Of a DNA stretch of 64,000 bases, positions 8,601 to 16,932 are shown piece after piece. Position 1 is the first letter of the stretch. The number at the start of each line of letters is the position of its first letter. Source of the DNA: Catellatospora citrea. Its GTDB lineage: Bacteria; Actinomycetota; Actinomycetes; Mycobacteriales; Micromonosporaceae. Position numbers and translations under genes: made by a program. A model generated the notes under the pieces. That model worked only from the letters and a program-made list of their open reading frames with translations, did not search any database and was not told the DNA's origin. The stretch covers positions 496,001 through 560,000 of the forward strand of contig NZ_RAPR01000001.1 in the NCBI RefSeq assembly GCF_003610235.1, read 5' to 3'.

Positions 8601-9437
8601 GCGGCATACCGCAAAGTGCTGCACCACGCGCACGCCGAGATCGACTCCCAGCTGTCGATGTACCAGATCGGCCACCTGCGCCGGCTGCAGTTCGGCGCCC
8701 GCTGGGGCGTGGTCCTCACCGAGCACGGCCTGCGCTCGCTGCCGCTGGAGGAACTGTTCCGGACCTGGGTACGGTTCCTTTACATGCTCGTCGCCATGCG
8801 AAACGCGCTGACCGCCGACTACGGCTTCACCGCCTCGGTCACCACCATGGGCGAGGACCCTCGCGACCTGACGCCCTTCAAGGCGCAGTACGTCATCGAG
8901 GGCCACCGCCGGTTCCTGGTCAGCTACCTCGACGGGCTGCTGCACGACGACCTGCGCACCCTGTGGCAGCACACCGTCGGCTTCTGCGACCCGCAGCAGG
9001 ACATCCGCCAGTTCGACACCCAGCTCGCCGCCATGTCGGCCCGGCCGGACGTCACGCTGGTGCGCAACTCCGTGACCGCCGTCAAGGAACTGCTGCTGAC
9101 CGGCGACGACCCGCGCCGGGTCACCGCGCTGTGCCGCACGTACGCCCACGCCGACGTCCAACTGCTCAGCGACCTGAAGACCGCCGTGCTGCAGGGCATC
9201 CGGGCCTTCGAGACCCACGAGGCCGATGTCGTCGAGCAGGCGGGAGGCACGCTGCTCGACGCCACCCGGGACGCGCTCGCCGCGGTGTCGGCCTACTACG
9301 AGCGCCTGGCCGGGCAGACCCGTGGTCACGGCGTCACCGCCGCCGGTGCGGTCGAGGAGGCGATCCCGGTCGACCGGGGCCTGCCCGGTCACGGCGGTCC
9401 GCTGCTGCTTCCGGACTCACCACCGACCGGTCGCTGA
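5655..9437 (+). CDS. FHA / indoleamine 2,3-dioxygenase-like / FAD-NADPH reductase / cytochrome b5 fusion protein
   Basis: The product is about 1260 residues. An FHA domain (residues 2-85; SVSRRHA 42-48, LGSTNGT 62-68) should bind phospho-threonine. Residues about 160-500 match the IDO family: VSRRLGK at 244, then SYIDLFFYNW and RDPAGP, with His466 in LHRIKAYGF as the likely proximal haem ligand. Residues about 510-925 are a P450/sulfite-reductase-type FAD-NADPH module without an FMN domain: RLYSIAS near 691, AAGSGIAPF near 773, VYVCG at 878. Residues about 930-1010 are cytochrome b5-like, with HIGG at 966 and a second ligand among His990, 991 and 993. A helical tail of about 250 residues follows. 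Known biology: IDO needs its ferric haem reduced, and cytochrome b5 plus P450 reductase can do this. A single-chain self-sufficient dioxygenase is my inference. Start: the first GTG (5712) would cut off the first FHA strand. ATT at 5655, overlapping the CBS stop, or CTG at 5670 restores it. Confidence 0.85.
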   Translation: MRELRLVLTDRHTQATSEQVCALPVTFGRDSGLAAVALDDVSVSRRHARLEMVGDYLVLTDLGSTNGTYVNDQRLTRRQALVPGDRIRIGRFDLTWMFLDPNATMLVDESHLTVHRPETPPDVAARRVVAAAEAHNRQVGHELDGFLSLAHGFLPAQPPLLAFPDSHRAWDEMTDRLPELFRRLTLRRAFDAMPVLDARAEALPDRYLLRASTMLGVFAHAYQYMAIDPPAALPDSLLRPWTTVSRRLGKQTPAVSYIDLFFYNWRLRDPAGPRALDNMDLLVPTWNNAAERVFYLVTTEFAMGLTPVLGAMLDAQEAVVADDPAALEGALLVILDQLQHVTQAIYPQIDPNPRARHPLDQVLWAKTVGTAGVPIFDGAPSPSGTAQPQIHALDAFLERRDYGSLVGQQSTYLAGYFPRHWQELVAALREVSVRQYVEDTRSSALRGVYNAMLDAYVGNRGWMGLHRIKAYGFLEVAFKVGRQVTTGARFTGLFKDRTWDKVDGELAVVREERRPPVGAPVVFGTARRGRVVTGESGAWTCYLDIDVTGQGVHHLPGDRVGVLAEHDENLVRRTVAALQATGDELVPLTPRWRAAVACREGYGEVDVLPLRTLLRFAQLRPIGREVAKRLARLTAVGAWQRVVDARMEDQWELWDVLNLLYAGGYDVTRLWKADPGDDDAFCAVVAPEPFRLYSIASAPPPGEPASTLRLVVAGLDYASARTPWSYPSKRQGAASHFLRRASLDGRQRVSLQIVATPRFRLPADPARPVVMFAAGSGIAPFLGFVAARTGPGENRLYLGIRTPDEFVEHADLDAAAAAGRLNLSVAFSRADAAIRFDGRRHVAGAGQRRRVDDVVRAEADALWELLRPVEDGGRGAFVYVCGSSRFSVAVLQALTGIVPGDGREFLRQLVADGRLAQDVFTTYLGHAQQTPRIEISDLAQHDTPDAGYWMAIGGAVIDVSEFIHLHIGGPHIVRNYVGMDATAAYRKVLHHAHAEIDSQLSMYQIGHLRRLQFGARWGVVLTEHGLRSLPLEELFRTWVRFLYMLVAMRNALTADYGFTASVTTMGEDPRDLTPFKAQYVIEGHRRFLVSYLDGLLHDDLRTLWQHTVGFCDPQQDIRQFDTQLAAMSARPDVTLVRNSVTAVKELLLTGDDPRRVTALCRTYAHADVQLLSDLKTAVLQGIRAFETHEADVVEQAGGTLLDATRDALAAVSAYYERLAGQTRGHGVTAAGAVEEAIPVDRGLPGHGGPLLLPDSPPTGR

Positions 9438-9510
9438 CGGACCCGCGTCACCGACGTGTGGTCCGCACGTCCGGCCGCAGGTGAGCGAGTCGCAGGCTTC
9501 GCGACCTCCG

Positions 9511-11811
9511 TCACGCCACCCGCAACACCTGGCCTGAGCTCGGGTGTTGCCGGTCGTTCGCGGACACGGCAGGGTCGGCGGCGGGTACGGCGATCGGCAG
9601 CCGGCAGCGCACGACGGTGCCGTGGGGTGAAGCGGCGGTGATGACGGCCCGGCCGCCGAGTTCGAGGCAGCGTTCGCGGATGCTCGTCACGCCCATGCCC
9701 GGCCGGTAGTCCGGGGCCATACCCCGTCCGTCGTCGGTGACCTCGATGTACAGGTCCCCGTCGCGCCACACCGACACCGCACAGTGCTCGGCCGCGGCGT
9801 GCCGGACGACGTTGGTGAGCGCCTCGGAGACGATCCGGTAGGCGGCGACCTCCACCGCCGCCGGGATCGGGTCGGCGCCGATCGTGCAGTCGAGCCGGGT
9901 ACGCGTGCCGCCGCTGATCCGGTCGACGAGTTCGCGCAGTGCGGCGGGCAGCCCGAGGTGGTCGAGGACGGTGGGGCGCAGCCCGTCGATGATCTGCCGG
10001 ACGTCACCGACGACCGCACGGTGGATCTCGGCGAGGTCGGCGAGGATGCGCTCGGCGGCGGCCGGGTCGGTGCCGATGAGCGACCGGCCGAGTTCCAGGC
10101 GCATCGAGGCCGACGCGAGGGTCGGGCCGAGTCCGTCGTGGATCTCTCTGCGCAGGCGGCGGCGTTCCTCCTCCAGGACCGTGACGGTGCCTTCGAGCGC
10201 CCGCTGCAGCCGGGCCGCCAGCAGCAGGCTGTAGGCGGTGGCGCCGGCCTGGCGGGCGAGGCCGGCGAGCAGGCGTCGGTCGGAGGGGCCGAAGGGTTCC
10301 CGGTCGGGTCCCGGGTCGAGGACGAGCCGGCCGATGGGTTCACCGTCGTGGACGAGGTCGAGGCTGGTGGCATTCGGTCCGGGCGCACCGTGGCTGCTGG
10401 ACGGCAGCGCCAGTCCGGGCACCTCGACGGCGGCGTGGGTCAGGCGCAGGGCGCCGACGAGGGTCGCGACGAGCTGGTGCAGCGCCGTCTCGGCGGAGTG
10501 CGCCGATTCCAGCCGCTGTCCGAGCTGGCGCAGCACCTCGTAGGGGTCTTCGCGCTGGCCGTAGACGAGGCGGCTGACGAGGCGGCGCAGCCCGGACCGG
10601 GCGGCGGTGAAGGACACGGCGACGACCACGACGAGCAGGACGGGTACGGGTTCGAGGCGGGTGTGGAAGGCGTGGCTGAGCAGGGCGGCAGCACCGAGGT
10701 AGGCGCCGATGAGGGTGACGGTGACCAGCCCGTAGACCAGCGAGCGGCGCAGGATGAGCTGGATGTCCCAGAGCCGGTAGCGCAGCACGGCGGCGGCGAG
10801 CAGCAGTAGGGCGGGGATCCAGACGACGGTGAGGTATTCCCACGGGATCAGCGGGTGCCCGAGGAGCTGTTCGGGGAGCTTGCCCAGCAGTAGGTAGCCC
10901 CCGGCGAGGACGACGAGGCCGTAGCTGACCAGTCGCATCCGCTGTCGGGCCAGCGGGTCGCGGGCGAGGACGTAGCTGGTGACGACGGCGGCGAGCACGA
11001 GGACGGGGAAGAACCCGGCGGCGGGCACGGAGACGCCGATGAGGGTCCAGGTGTGGCGCAGCCCATGCTCGGTGTGCAGGCTCGTGGCGAGGACCGTGCC
11101 GTAGGCGAGGAAGGGCAGGGCGTAGCCGAGGGTGATCAGCCACGGTCTGCGGCGCAGCAGTGGCCAGGTCTGCGGGAACGAGATGGCGAAGTGGAGCAGG
11201 CAGGCCCACAGGACGCAGTTGACGGCTTCGGCTGCGGTGGTGACCCAGAGCCGGCCGGTGGCGATCTCGATGGCCTGGGTGCCGTACATGTGGGAGGCGT
11301 ATCCGAAAAATTGCGTGACCGCGACCAGGTAGAGGGTGACGGCGGCGGGATCGCGGGGCCGCCGGGCGAGCACGAGCGCGGGCAGCAGGACCATGAAGAC
11401 GATGTAGGGCAGGGTGTAGGCGTTGCGGGCGGCGAGGCTCGCGAGTGGATAGTCGGTGAGGGTGACGGGCACGTCGATGCGGTGTCCGTCGCGGTCGACC
11501 GTATAGACGACGGTGTCGCCGATGCGGGGCGGCCGGTCGGCGAGGGATCCGGCGGCCAGGGGGCGGCCGCCGATGGCGACGACGGTGTCTCCGGCGCGCA
11601 GCGGTGTGCCGTCACCGGCGGCGACGGACAGGACGAGGCCGTCGGTGTGCCAGGCCCGGGAGTCGGTGTTGGTGGAGGTGCCGTCGGAGGGGTGCCCGGC
11701 TCGGGCCGCCCACAGCCAGCCGAGGGCGAGCAGCGCGAGCAGCACGGCGAGGACCATGCGGGTGAGCCAGGCGCGGCTGGCGCGGGCGGGGGGCGCGACC
11801 ACGGCTGTCAT
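9511..11811 (-). CDS. Membrane sensor histidine kinase with PDZ-like domain (NarL-type partner)
   Basis: This 766-residue kinase has an N-terminal membrane segment (about residues 13-33), a PDZ-like extracellular segment (GLVLSVAAGDGTPLRAGDTVVAIGG), then seven or more hydrophobic helices up to about residue 390. A GAF-like cytoplasmic region follows, then a HisKA_3 domain (RRLRREIHDGLGPTLAS, phospho-acceptor His) and an HATPase domain (N box EALTNVVRHA, G box DDGRGMAP). The start is ATG 11811, with GGAG five bases upstream; the frame is open much farther upstream but that part is antisense to the response regulator. It is divergent from the response regulator at 11917 across 105 bases and is its probable partner. 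The signal is unknown; the PDZ suggests sensing of an exported peptide or protein terminus. Confidence 0.92.
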   Translation of the reverse strand: MTAVVAPPARASRAWLTRMVLAVLLALLALGWLWAARAGHPSDGTSTNTDSRAWHTDGLVLSVAAGDGTPLRAGDTVVAIGGRPLAAGSLADRPPRIGDTVVYTVDRDGHRIDVPVTLTDYPLASLAARNAYTLPYIVFMVLLPALVLARRPRDPAAVTLYLVAVTQFFGYASHMYGTQAIEIATGRLWVTTAAEAVNCVLWACLLHFAISFPQTWPLLRRRPWLITLGYALPFLAYGTVLATSLHTEHGLRHTWTLIGVSVPAAGFFPVLVLAAVVTSYVLARDPLARQRMRLVSYGLVVLAGGYLLLGKLPEQLLGHPLIPWEYLTVVWIPALLLLAAAVLRYRLWDIQLILRRSLVYGLVTVTLIGAYLGAAALLSHAFHTRLEPVPVLLVVVVAVSFTAARSGLRRLVSRLVYGQREDPYEVLRQLGQRLESAHSAETALHQLVATLVGALRLTHAAVEVPGLALPSSSHGAPGPNATSLDLVHDGEPIGRLVLDPGPDREPFGPSDRRLLAGLARQAGATAYSLLLAARLQRALEGTVTVLEEERRRLRREIHDGLGPTLASASMRLELGRSLIGTDPAAAERILADLAEIHRAVVGDVRQIIDGLRPTVLDHLGLPAALRELVDRISGGTRTRLDCTIGADPIPAAVEVAAYRIVSEALTNVVRHAAAEHCAVSVWRDGDLYIEVTDDGRGMAPDYRPGMGVTSIRERCLELGGRAVITAASPHGTVVRCRLPIAVPAADPAVSANDRQHPSSGQVLRVA

Positions 11812-11916
11812 CGGTCTCCATGGGAGGTGCTGTCCCGGGACGGCCGACCCATTGACGCCGGGACGGCGGTGAACGCATGGTGGTGCGGATCCCCCAGTGA
11901 CGATCAGGAGGATAGC

Positions 11917-12591
11917 GTGCCTGAGCAAGATCCGGCCGTGACGACCCTGGGTGTGCTGGTCGCCGACGACCACCCGATCTTCCTCGCCGGGATGCGGCAG
12001 CTGCTGGAGGTGTACCCGGGGTTGACCTGCGTCGCAGCGGTGACGTCGGGGTCGGAGGCGGTGCGGCAGGTGGTGGCGCTGCGCCCGGACGTGGCCGTGC
12101 TGGACCTGGACATGCCCGACCTGTCGGGAGTGGACGTGGTCCGCGCGATCGGGGCACAGGCGCCGCAGGTCGGGGTGCTGATGCTGACGATGCACGGCGA
12201 CGACGAGTCGGTGTTCGCGGCGCTGCGCGCCGGGGCCCGCGGCTATCTGCTCAAGGGCGCGACGCCGGACGAGGTGGTGGCGGCGATCCGGTCGGTGGCG
12301 TCGGGCGGGGCGGTGTTCGGGCCGAGCATCGCGGCGCGCCTGGTCGAGTACTTCGCGGCGCGCCCGCCGGCGGTGTCGGTCGCGGCGGCGCTGCCGGAGC
12401 TCACCGACCGGGAGCGGGAGATCCTGGCCCACCTGGCCGACGGGGAGGCGAACGCGACGATCGCCGCGCGGCTGTACCTGAGCCCGAAGACGGTGCGCAA
12501 CCACGTGTCGAACATCTTCACCAAGCTGCACGTCGCCGACCGCCACGCCGCGGCCCGCCGGGCCCGCGAGGCCGGCCTCGGCCGTCCCTGA
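11917..12591 (+). CDS. NarL/FixJ-family response regulator
   Basis: This 224-residue regulator has a complete receiver: the acidic pair in VADDHPIF, the phospho-acceptor Asp in VLDLDMPDLSG, the Thr in LMLTMHGDD and the Lys in YLLKGA. Its C-terminal LuxR-type HTH includes LTDREREILAHLADGEAN and SPKTVRNHVSNIFTKLH. The GTG at 11917 is chosen because AGGAGG lies six bases upstream; the open frame extends far upstream only as antisense of the kinase. It is divergent from the kinase at 9511-11811, with which it should form a two-component system. A strong hairpin follows the stop. Confidence 0.95.
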   Translation: MPEQDPAVTTLGVLVADDHPIFLAGMRQLLEVYPGLTCVAAVTSGSEAVRQVVALRPDVAVLDLDMPDLSGVDVVRAIGAQAPQVGVLMLTMHGDDESVFAALRAGARGYLLKGATPDEVVAAIRSVASGGAVFGPSIAARLVEYFAARPPAVSVAAALPELTDREREILAHLADGEANATIAARLYLSPKTVRNHVSNIFTKLHVADRHAAARRAREAGLGRP

Positions 12592-12615
12592 CCGGACCTG
12601 CCCGGTACGCGTGAC

Positions 12616-12643
12616 GGCCGCCCCGGCGTTCGCCGGGGCGGCC
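12616..12643. terminator. Bidirectional GC-rich hairpin between convergent genes
   Basis: A perfect 13-bp inverted repeat, with arms GGCCGCCCCGGCG and its complement around TT, lies between the stops of the response regulator (plus) and the M4 peptidase (minus). It has no clear T-run, so it would act as a high-GC actinobacterial terminator for both strands. Confidence 0.8.
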
Positions 12644-12659
12644 ACCTTGACCTGTGGAG

Positions 12660-15600
12660 TTACGGGTTGGCCTGCAGGCCCGTGGTCAGGCAGTCGACGC
12701 CGTCGGGCTCCCAGATGTCGTACACGACCCGCAGGAAGATCCCGCCGGTGCCGATGTGCCACCAGCCCAGGCTCGCCGCGAGGTCCTGCGGCAGGCCGGG
12801 ATTGGTGCGGGTGACGGTGAAGCCGCGGATGCCGTCGCCGTAGGTGGTCGCCGACGGCGGCGCCGGCGTGTTGTGCCCGCCGGTCCCGGCGGTCCGCCAG
12901 TACAGCAGGCCGGTGACCCGCTCGACGCTGCACCCGTTGGGCAGCGACAGGAACGCGTTGATGACCGTGTTGCCGCGGTGGCCGTCCAGGATCACCGGCC
13001 AGCGCGCGAACTTCGTGGTGCTGTAGACGGTCCGCCGGTGCACCGGCCCGAGCGGCGTCCGGCACTGCGCGTCGGTGACGCCCGGCGGCTTGCTGTAGTT
13101 CTCGACCAGGTCGACGATGACGCGGCCGTCCCCGTCCTGCCACGGCACGAAGATCTCGATCACAGCCTCGCGCGCCGTCGGGTCGCTCGACGCCGCCCGT
13201 GACACGACCCGCGCCTCCCACTCCCCGGCGAAGCTGACGCTCAGCCCGCCGGCGATGTTCGACGTCAGCACCTGCCCGGTCGACAGGTCCTTGGCGACGA
13301 GGGTCTGGTCGTTGATCGTGCAGCCCCGGTAGAGGAACAGCCCGCCGTACTGCGTGTACTGCACCGTGCCGAGGAACTCCACCTGCCAGCCGATGTCCTC
13401 GAACGCGGTGACCCCCACGGCGTTGAACGCCCTGGCGATGTGCTCACACATCGGGATAGTGAACCTGACCCCGCCCAACGCCGTGCCCACGGCGTCGTAG
13501 CAGGTGGCCAGGGTCTCGACCCGGTGGTTGAGGAAGTCCGACGTCGCGCCCAGGCGCCCGCCGACCAGGGTGGCGTAGGCGAGCTGCGTCATCGCGGGCC
13601 GCCCGATGCCCGGGCTGCCGCTGCCCGGCACACCCCCGTCGGTGATCATGACGGCGGCCCGGTTCGGCACGCCGGCCATCTCGTGGGTGCACAGCCAGCA
13701 CCCGGTGTTGATCGAGGCGACATGGTCCGGGTGGCCGAACACCCGCGGGTTCGCCATGTCGCGCACCGCGCCGCCCGGGGAGTTCTCGGCGATGCGCCAG
13801 TCGTTGGCATCGTTCTCCACCAGGTTGCCCATCAGGTCGGCGTAGTGCTCGCCCAGGGCGCCCGCCTCGCCGGTGGCCAGGAATCCGGCGCTGCTCTCGG
13901 CGACGCCGTGGGTGAACTCGTGCGCCACGATGTCCAGCGACGTGATCTTGGTGCCGAGGTGCATCCGAATGTCCAGGCAGTCCAGGTACCCGTACAGGTC
14001 CGGGTCCGATGTCTGCCGCGGCAGGGTGGTCTCCTGCGGGGTGCGCCCGCACCAGACGGCGTTGCCGTCGTAGGACGACCCGACCCGCACCTTGACCTGC
14101 GTGCCCTGGTTGTCGAAGCTGTTGCGGCCCAGCGCGGTGTAGAACACGTCGGTGGTGTCGAGGAACGTCGACACCGCCATGGAGTCCGGGTGCATGGTGT
14201 TGACCGGCACCATCGGGGTGCCGGGTGTCGTCGCCGGAGTGCCCGCCGGCTTGCTGATGTCGGTGCGGTCGAGCTGCTGACCGTTGAGGATCGTGTAGGG
14301 AACGGCGTTGGCGTGCGAGTCCACGGCGAACACCTCGGTGCCGCCGCGGGCGTCGACGTAGGAGATCCAGCCGGGCAGCGCCACCCGGTACACGAGCCGC
14401 TCCTGACCCTGTCCGAGGTTCGTCCCGGCGAACAGGTCCGCCGACAGGACCACCAGCGGGCTCGTCGGCTGGGTCGTCGACAGCCAGAGCGCGAACCGCG
14501 ACAGGCAGTCCTGCTGCCAGTGGCAGACCGCGTCGCGGTACCGGTCGACGGCGACCGCGCGCGCCGCCGCCGCGGTCACGGTCGCCTGCGGGTACGCCGT
14601 GGGGAACGTGACGAACCTGGCGCTGATCGACTCGGCGCGTCCGTCGGCGGTCAGGGTGACGGTCAGATAGGCGCCCTCCACCGGGAAACCGGCGTAGTAC
14701 TCCTGGAAGCGGACACTGACCCGCCCGCCGATGTCGGTGAACTGCTGCGGCGCCTGCAGGTGCTGCGTCGGGCGCAGCGTGCCGTACAGCTGCGCGAACA
14801 GCGGCTTGGCCATCAGGTCGCGGGCCCGGTCGACGGCCGTGGCGCCCTGCGTCGCCACGCCCAGGTGGCCCAGGCCCACCCAGGTGGGGGTGCCGGTCGC
14901 GGGGTCGACGACGACCCGTTGCAACCACGCCACGGGATTGACGAGCTGGCAGCCCGCGACCGACTTCTCGGTCAGCGTCAGACCGGGCCCGGTGACGGCC
15001 ATGGTCGCGGTGCTCTGGTCGACCAGCTGCAGGCCCGCCGGGACCTCCTTGACGGGCTCCATCCACGCCGCGTTGCCGAACAGCCAGCCCAGACGCGGCG
15101 CGTGCGCCCCGCCGGTCAGGAAGTACGGGTCGATGACGACCTGCGTCGGCGTCGGCAGCGCCACCACGTCCGCGTCCTCGTAGCCTCGGCCGGACTGGTA
15201 GGCCCGCACCACCTCCACGGCCTTGGCGGTCTCGAGCCGGGTCGTGTCGACCTCGCCCAGCTTCTCCCCCGTCAGCTGGCCCGCCACGCCCCGGATGACG
15301 CCGTCGCGGGTGAGCACGACCGACATCGTGGCGTTGGCGACCACCAGCTTGTCGACGGCGACACGGCTGAACGTCACCGTCGAGCACTCGCCGGCGCCGA
15401 CGACGCGGGTGACCAGGGTGTCGCGCATGTCGTCGAGGTTCCACAGCGACAGGTTCTGCCGGACGAACGCGGTGGCGTGCTCGGTGAGGGACGCCTTGGG
15501 GTCCAGGCCGCTCGGGATCTGCAACTCCAGCCGCGCCACGGTGCGCGCCTGCGGCCAGCTCTCCGCGCGCAGCGGGATCGTCGACTTGGCGGCCAGACCG

Positions 15601-15788
15601 TCGAGCAGTTTGACCTGCTCCTTGGACAGATAGGCGTCCTTGCGGTAGTCGGTGGTGATGGTGGAGTCCGCGGCCGCCTTCACCGCGGCCTGGGCGAGGT
15701 CGACGACGGTGACCGCCAGACTCGCCACGAGCGTCAGGGCGGCTGTCGTCGCCACCGTCCGACGCGTTATGAACAGTCGCCGATACAT
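12660..15788 (-). CDS. Secreted thermolysin-like (M4 family) metallopeptidase
   Basis: This 1042-residue protein starts with a basic region and hydrophobic signal segment ending near AQA (about residue 34). A long propeptide or FTP-like N-terminal region follows to about residue 480. The catalytic part contains HEFTH near residue 622 (zinc ligands and general base), GALGEHYAD about 20 residues later (the third, Glu, ligand of thermolysins) and THEMAGVPNRAA, which corresponds to the thermolysin His231 loop. A C-terminal beta-rich extension of about 300 residues with several Cys is probably a substrate or wall-binding module. The ATG has GAGGAGG nine bases upstream. It is a single gene ending at the bidirectional hairpin. 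Its role is extracellular protein degradation; the substrate is unknown. Confidence 0.9.
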   Translation of the reverse strand: MYRRLFITRRTVATTAALTLVASLAVTVVDLAQAAVKAAADSTITTDYRKDAYLSKEQVKLLDGLAAKSTIPLRAESWPQARTVARLELQIPSGLDPKASLTEHATAFVRQNLSLWNLDDMRDTLVTRVVGAGECSTVTFSRVAVDKLVVANATMSVVLTRDGVIRGVAGQLTGEKLGEVDTTRLETAKAVEVVRAYQSGRGYEDADVVALPTPTQVVIDPYFLTGGAHAPRLGWLFGNAAWMEPVKEVPAGLQLVDQSTATMAVTGPGLTLTEKSVAGCQLVNPVAWLQRVVVDPATGTPTWVGLGHLGVATQGATAVDRARDLMAKPLFAQLYGTLRPTQHLQAPQQFTDIGGRVSVRFQEYYAGFPVEGAYLTVTLTADGRAESISARFVTFPTAYPQATVTAAAARAVAVDRYRDAVCHWQQDCLSRFALWLSTTQPTSPLVVLSADLFAGTNLGQGQERLVYRVALPGWISYVDARGGTEVFAVDSHANAVPYTILNGQQLDRTDISKPAGTPATTPGTPMVPVNTMHPDSMAVSTFLDTTDVFYTALGRNSFDNQGTQVKVRVGSSYDGNAVWCGRTPQETTLPRQTSDPDLYGYLDCLDIRMHLGTKITSLDIVAHEFTHGVAESSAGFLATGEAGALGEHYADLMGNLVENDANDWRIAENSPGGAVRDMANPRVFGHPDHVASINTGCWLCTHEMAGVPNRAAVMITDGGVPGSGSPGIGRPAMTQLAYATLVGGRLGATSDFLNHRVETLATCYDAVGTALGGVRFTIPMCEHIARAFNAVGVTAFEDIGWQVEFLGTVQYTQYGGLFLYRGCTINDQTLVAKDLSTGQVLTSNIAGGLSVSFAGEWEARVVSRAASSDPTAREAVIEIFVPWQDGDGRVIVDLVENYSKPPGVTDAQCRTPLGPVHRRTVYSTTKFARWPVILDGHRGNTVINAFLSLPNGCSVERVTGLLYWRTAGTGGHNTPAPPSATTYGDGIRGFTVTRTNPGLPQDLAASLGWWHIGTGGIFLRVVYDIWEPDGVDCLTTGLQANP

Positions 15789-16114
15789 AGGGGAAATGCC
15801 TCCTCGAAGCCGAATCAGCCCGAGGATGGTCGACCCGGATCACCGGGCGCATGGGACACGCGTCCTCAATGAAGTCCCGACTGTCCCGGCATGCGCGCGT
15901 GGTCCCACGGGACACATCGAGGCCCGTCATCGCCCCTCGGCCCGACAAACCAAGGCCGCGAGGACGAGTGCGCGCGACGACGCCGTGAGAGTCGAGGCTC
16001 CGTCGGCGCGTCTGACGGCCGCTGCTGGTCCATCTGTCCGCACGCGCAGGCTGGACCAGCGCGCGACCAGGCAGCCAGGCCCAGACCCGGCTGCCTGCCC
16101 GGCTCAGCGTCGGC
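15789..16114. other. Intergenic region upstream of the M4 peptidase
   Basis: About 326 bases lie between the peptidase start and the stop of the small secreted protein, both on the minus strand. It should hold the peptidase promoter. I found no convincing promoter boxes, hairpin or extra gene. Confidence 0.4.
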
Positions 16115-16579
16115 TCAGAAGTGCGGGTCGAGATACGAGCCCCACTTGAACGTGCCGGACCACGGCAAGTCCCAGTCCTCGTGGTACGAGATCGTCGAGC
16201 CCGACCCGACAGGGTCCAATGATCCATACTCGCGGTAGCCAGGATCGCCATCCCCGTTGTCGCTCTGCGGGTCGAAGCAATGGGTCCAGACGTACTCGGC
16301 GGAGGTCGCCGGATGGGAGGCGTTCAGCACGATGTCGAACCAGGGGTAGTACCCGCTGGCGAAGATGGTGCCCCAGGTGTACCTGCCGTCGGCCAGGATG
16401 ATGTTTCGAGACACGCAGGCCGTCTGCATCGAGTCGTCGGGGTCCGCTGTGAGGAACATTGTCCTGGTGACCGTCGCGGTATCGGCTGCCTGCGCCGGCA
16501 CGGCGTTCGCAACCAGAGCTCCCAGCACCAGTGCGCTGATCACGACCGACCGTTTGACGGCATTCCGTCGAATGGGCAT
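16115..16579 (-). CDS. Small secreted protein of unknown function
   Basis: The precursor is 154 residues with a clear signal peptide: basic start MPIRRNAVKRS, a hydrophobic core, then cleavage after VPAQA-A near residue 31. The mature part is about 120 residues, acidic, rich in aromatic residues (YTWGTIFASGYYPWF, WDLPWSGTFKWGSY) with two Cys that could form a disulfide, and probably all-beta. I do not recognise a family. The ATG at 16579 is chosen because AAAGGG is six bases upstream; nine more in-frame residues upstream would not begin a good signal peptide. Confidence 0.8.
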   Translation of the reverse strand: MPIRRNAVKRSVVISALVLGALVANAVPAQAADTATVTRTMFLTADPDDSMQTACVSRNIILADGRYTWGTIFASGYYPWFDIVLNASHPATSAEYVWTHCFDPQSDNGDGDPGYREYGSLDPVGSGSTISYHEDWDLPWSGTFKWGSYLDPHF

Positions 16580-16932
16580 TACAGACCCTTTCGGAAGGGT
16601 TGCCATTGCCGCTTACGGAACCACCGGAAGTCCGAGATTCTGCAGGTTGACCAAAGGACATCTCGTGACTCGGCAGAGGTCCGGGCAATGCACCGCGTCC
16701 CCCTGGACAACGGTGTGCACAGTGTCCTAACCGGACCGCGCAGTCGCAAGGCTATTCAAGCCTGACTTAAACACACAGGTCAGAACGTTCGCCAAGCCCG
16801 GGTCCGGCTTGCATTTGAGTGGCTCAACAGCGGGTTAACCATACCAGCGGCTCGATCGGGGCCCCGTGGGCATCAGAAAGATCGGAGGGGTAAGCGCGGC
16901 GCGAGGTCGCCACGCGTACTACAAACGCCCAT
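16580..16932. other. Intergenic region upstream of the small secreted protein
   Basis: The 353 bases between the GH27 stop and the small secreted protein are lower in GC than the surroundings, particularly at 16740-16850, which suits a promoter region. No consensus promoter, terminator or additional gene is convincing. Confidence 0.4.

Noticed and set aside
9528..9560. Inverted repeat with GGTGTTGC arms at the kinase 3' end, a possible terminator
   Set aside because: It lies inside the kinase coding region, has short arms and a large loop, so it is not a convincing terminator.
11812..13221. Open frame that would extend the sensor kinase by 470 residues
   Set aside because: The extra part is antisense to the response regulator and M4 peptidase genes, and the ATG at 11811 has a good ribosome site and begins a normal membrane segment.
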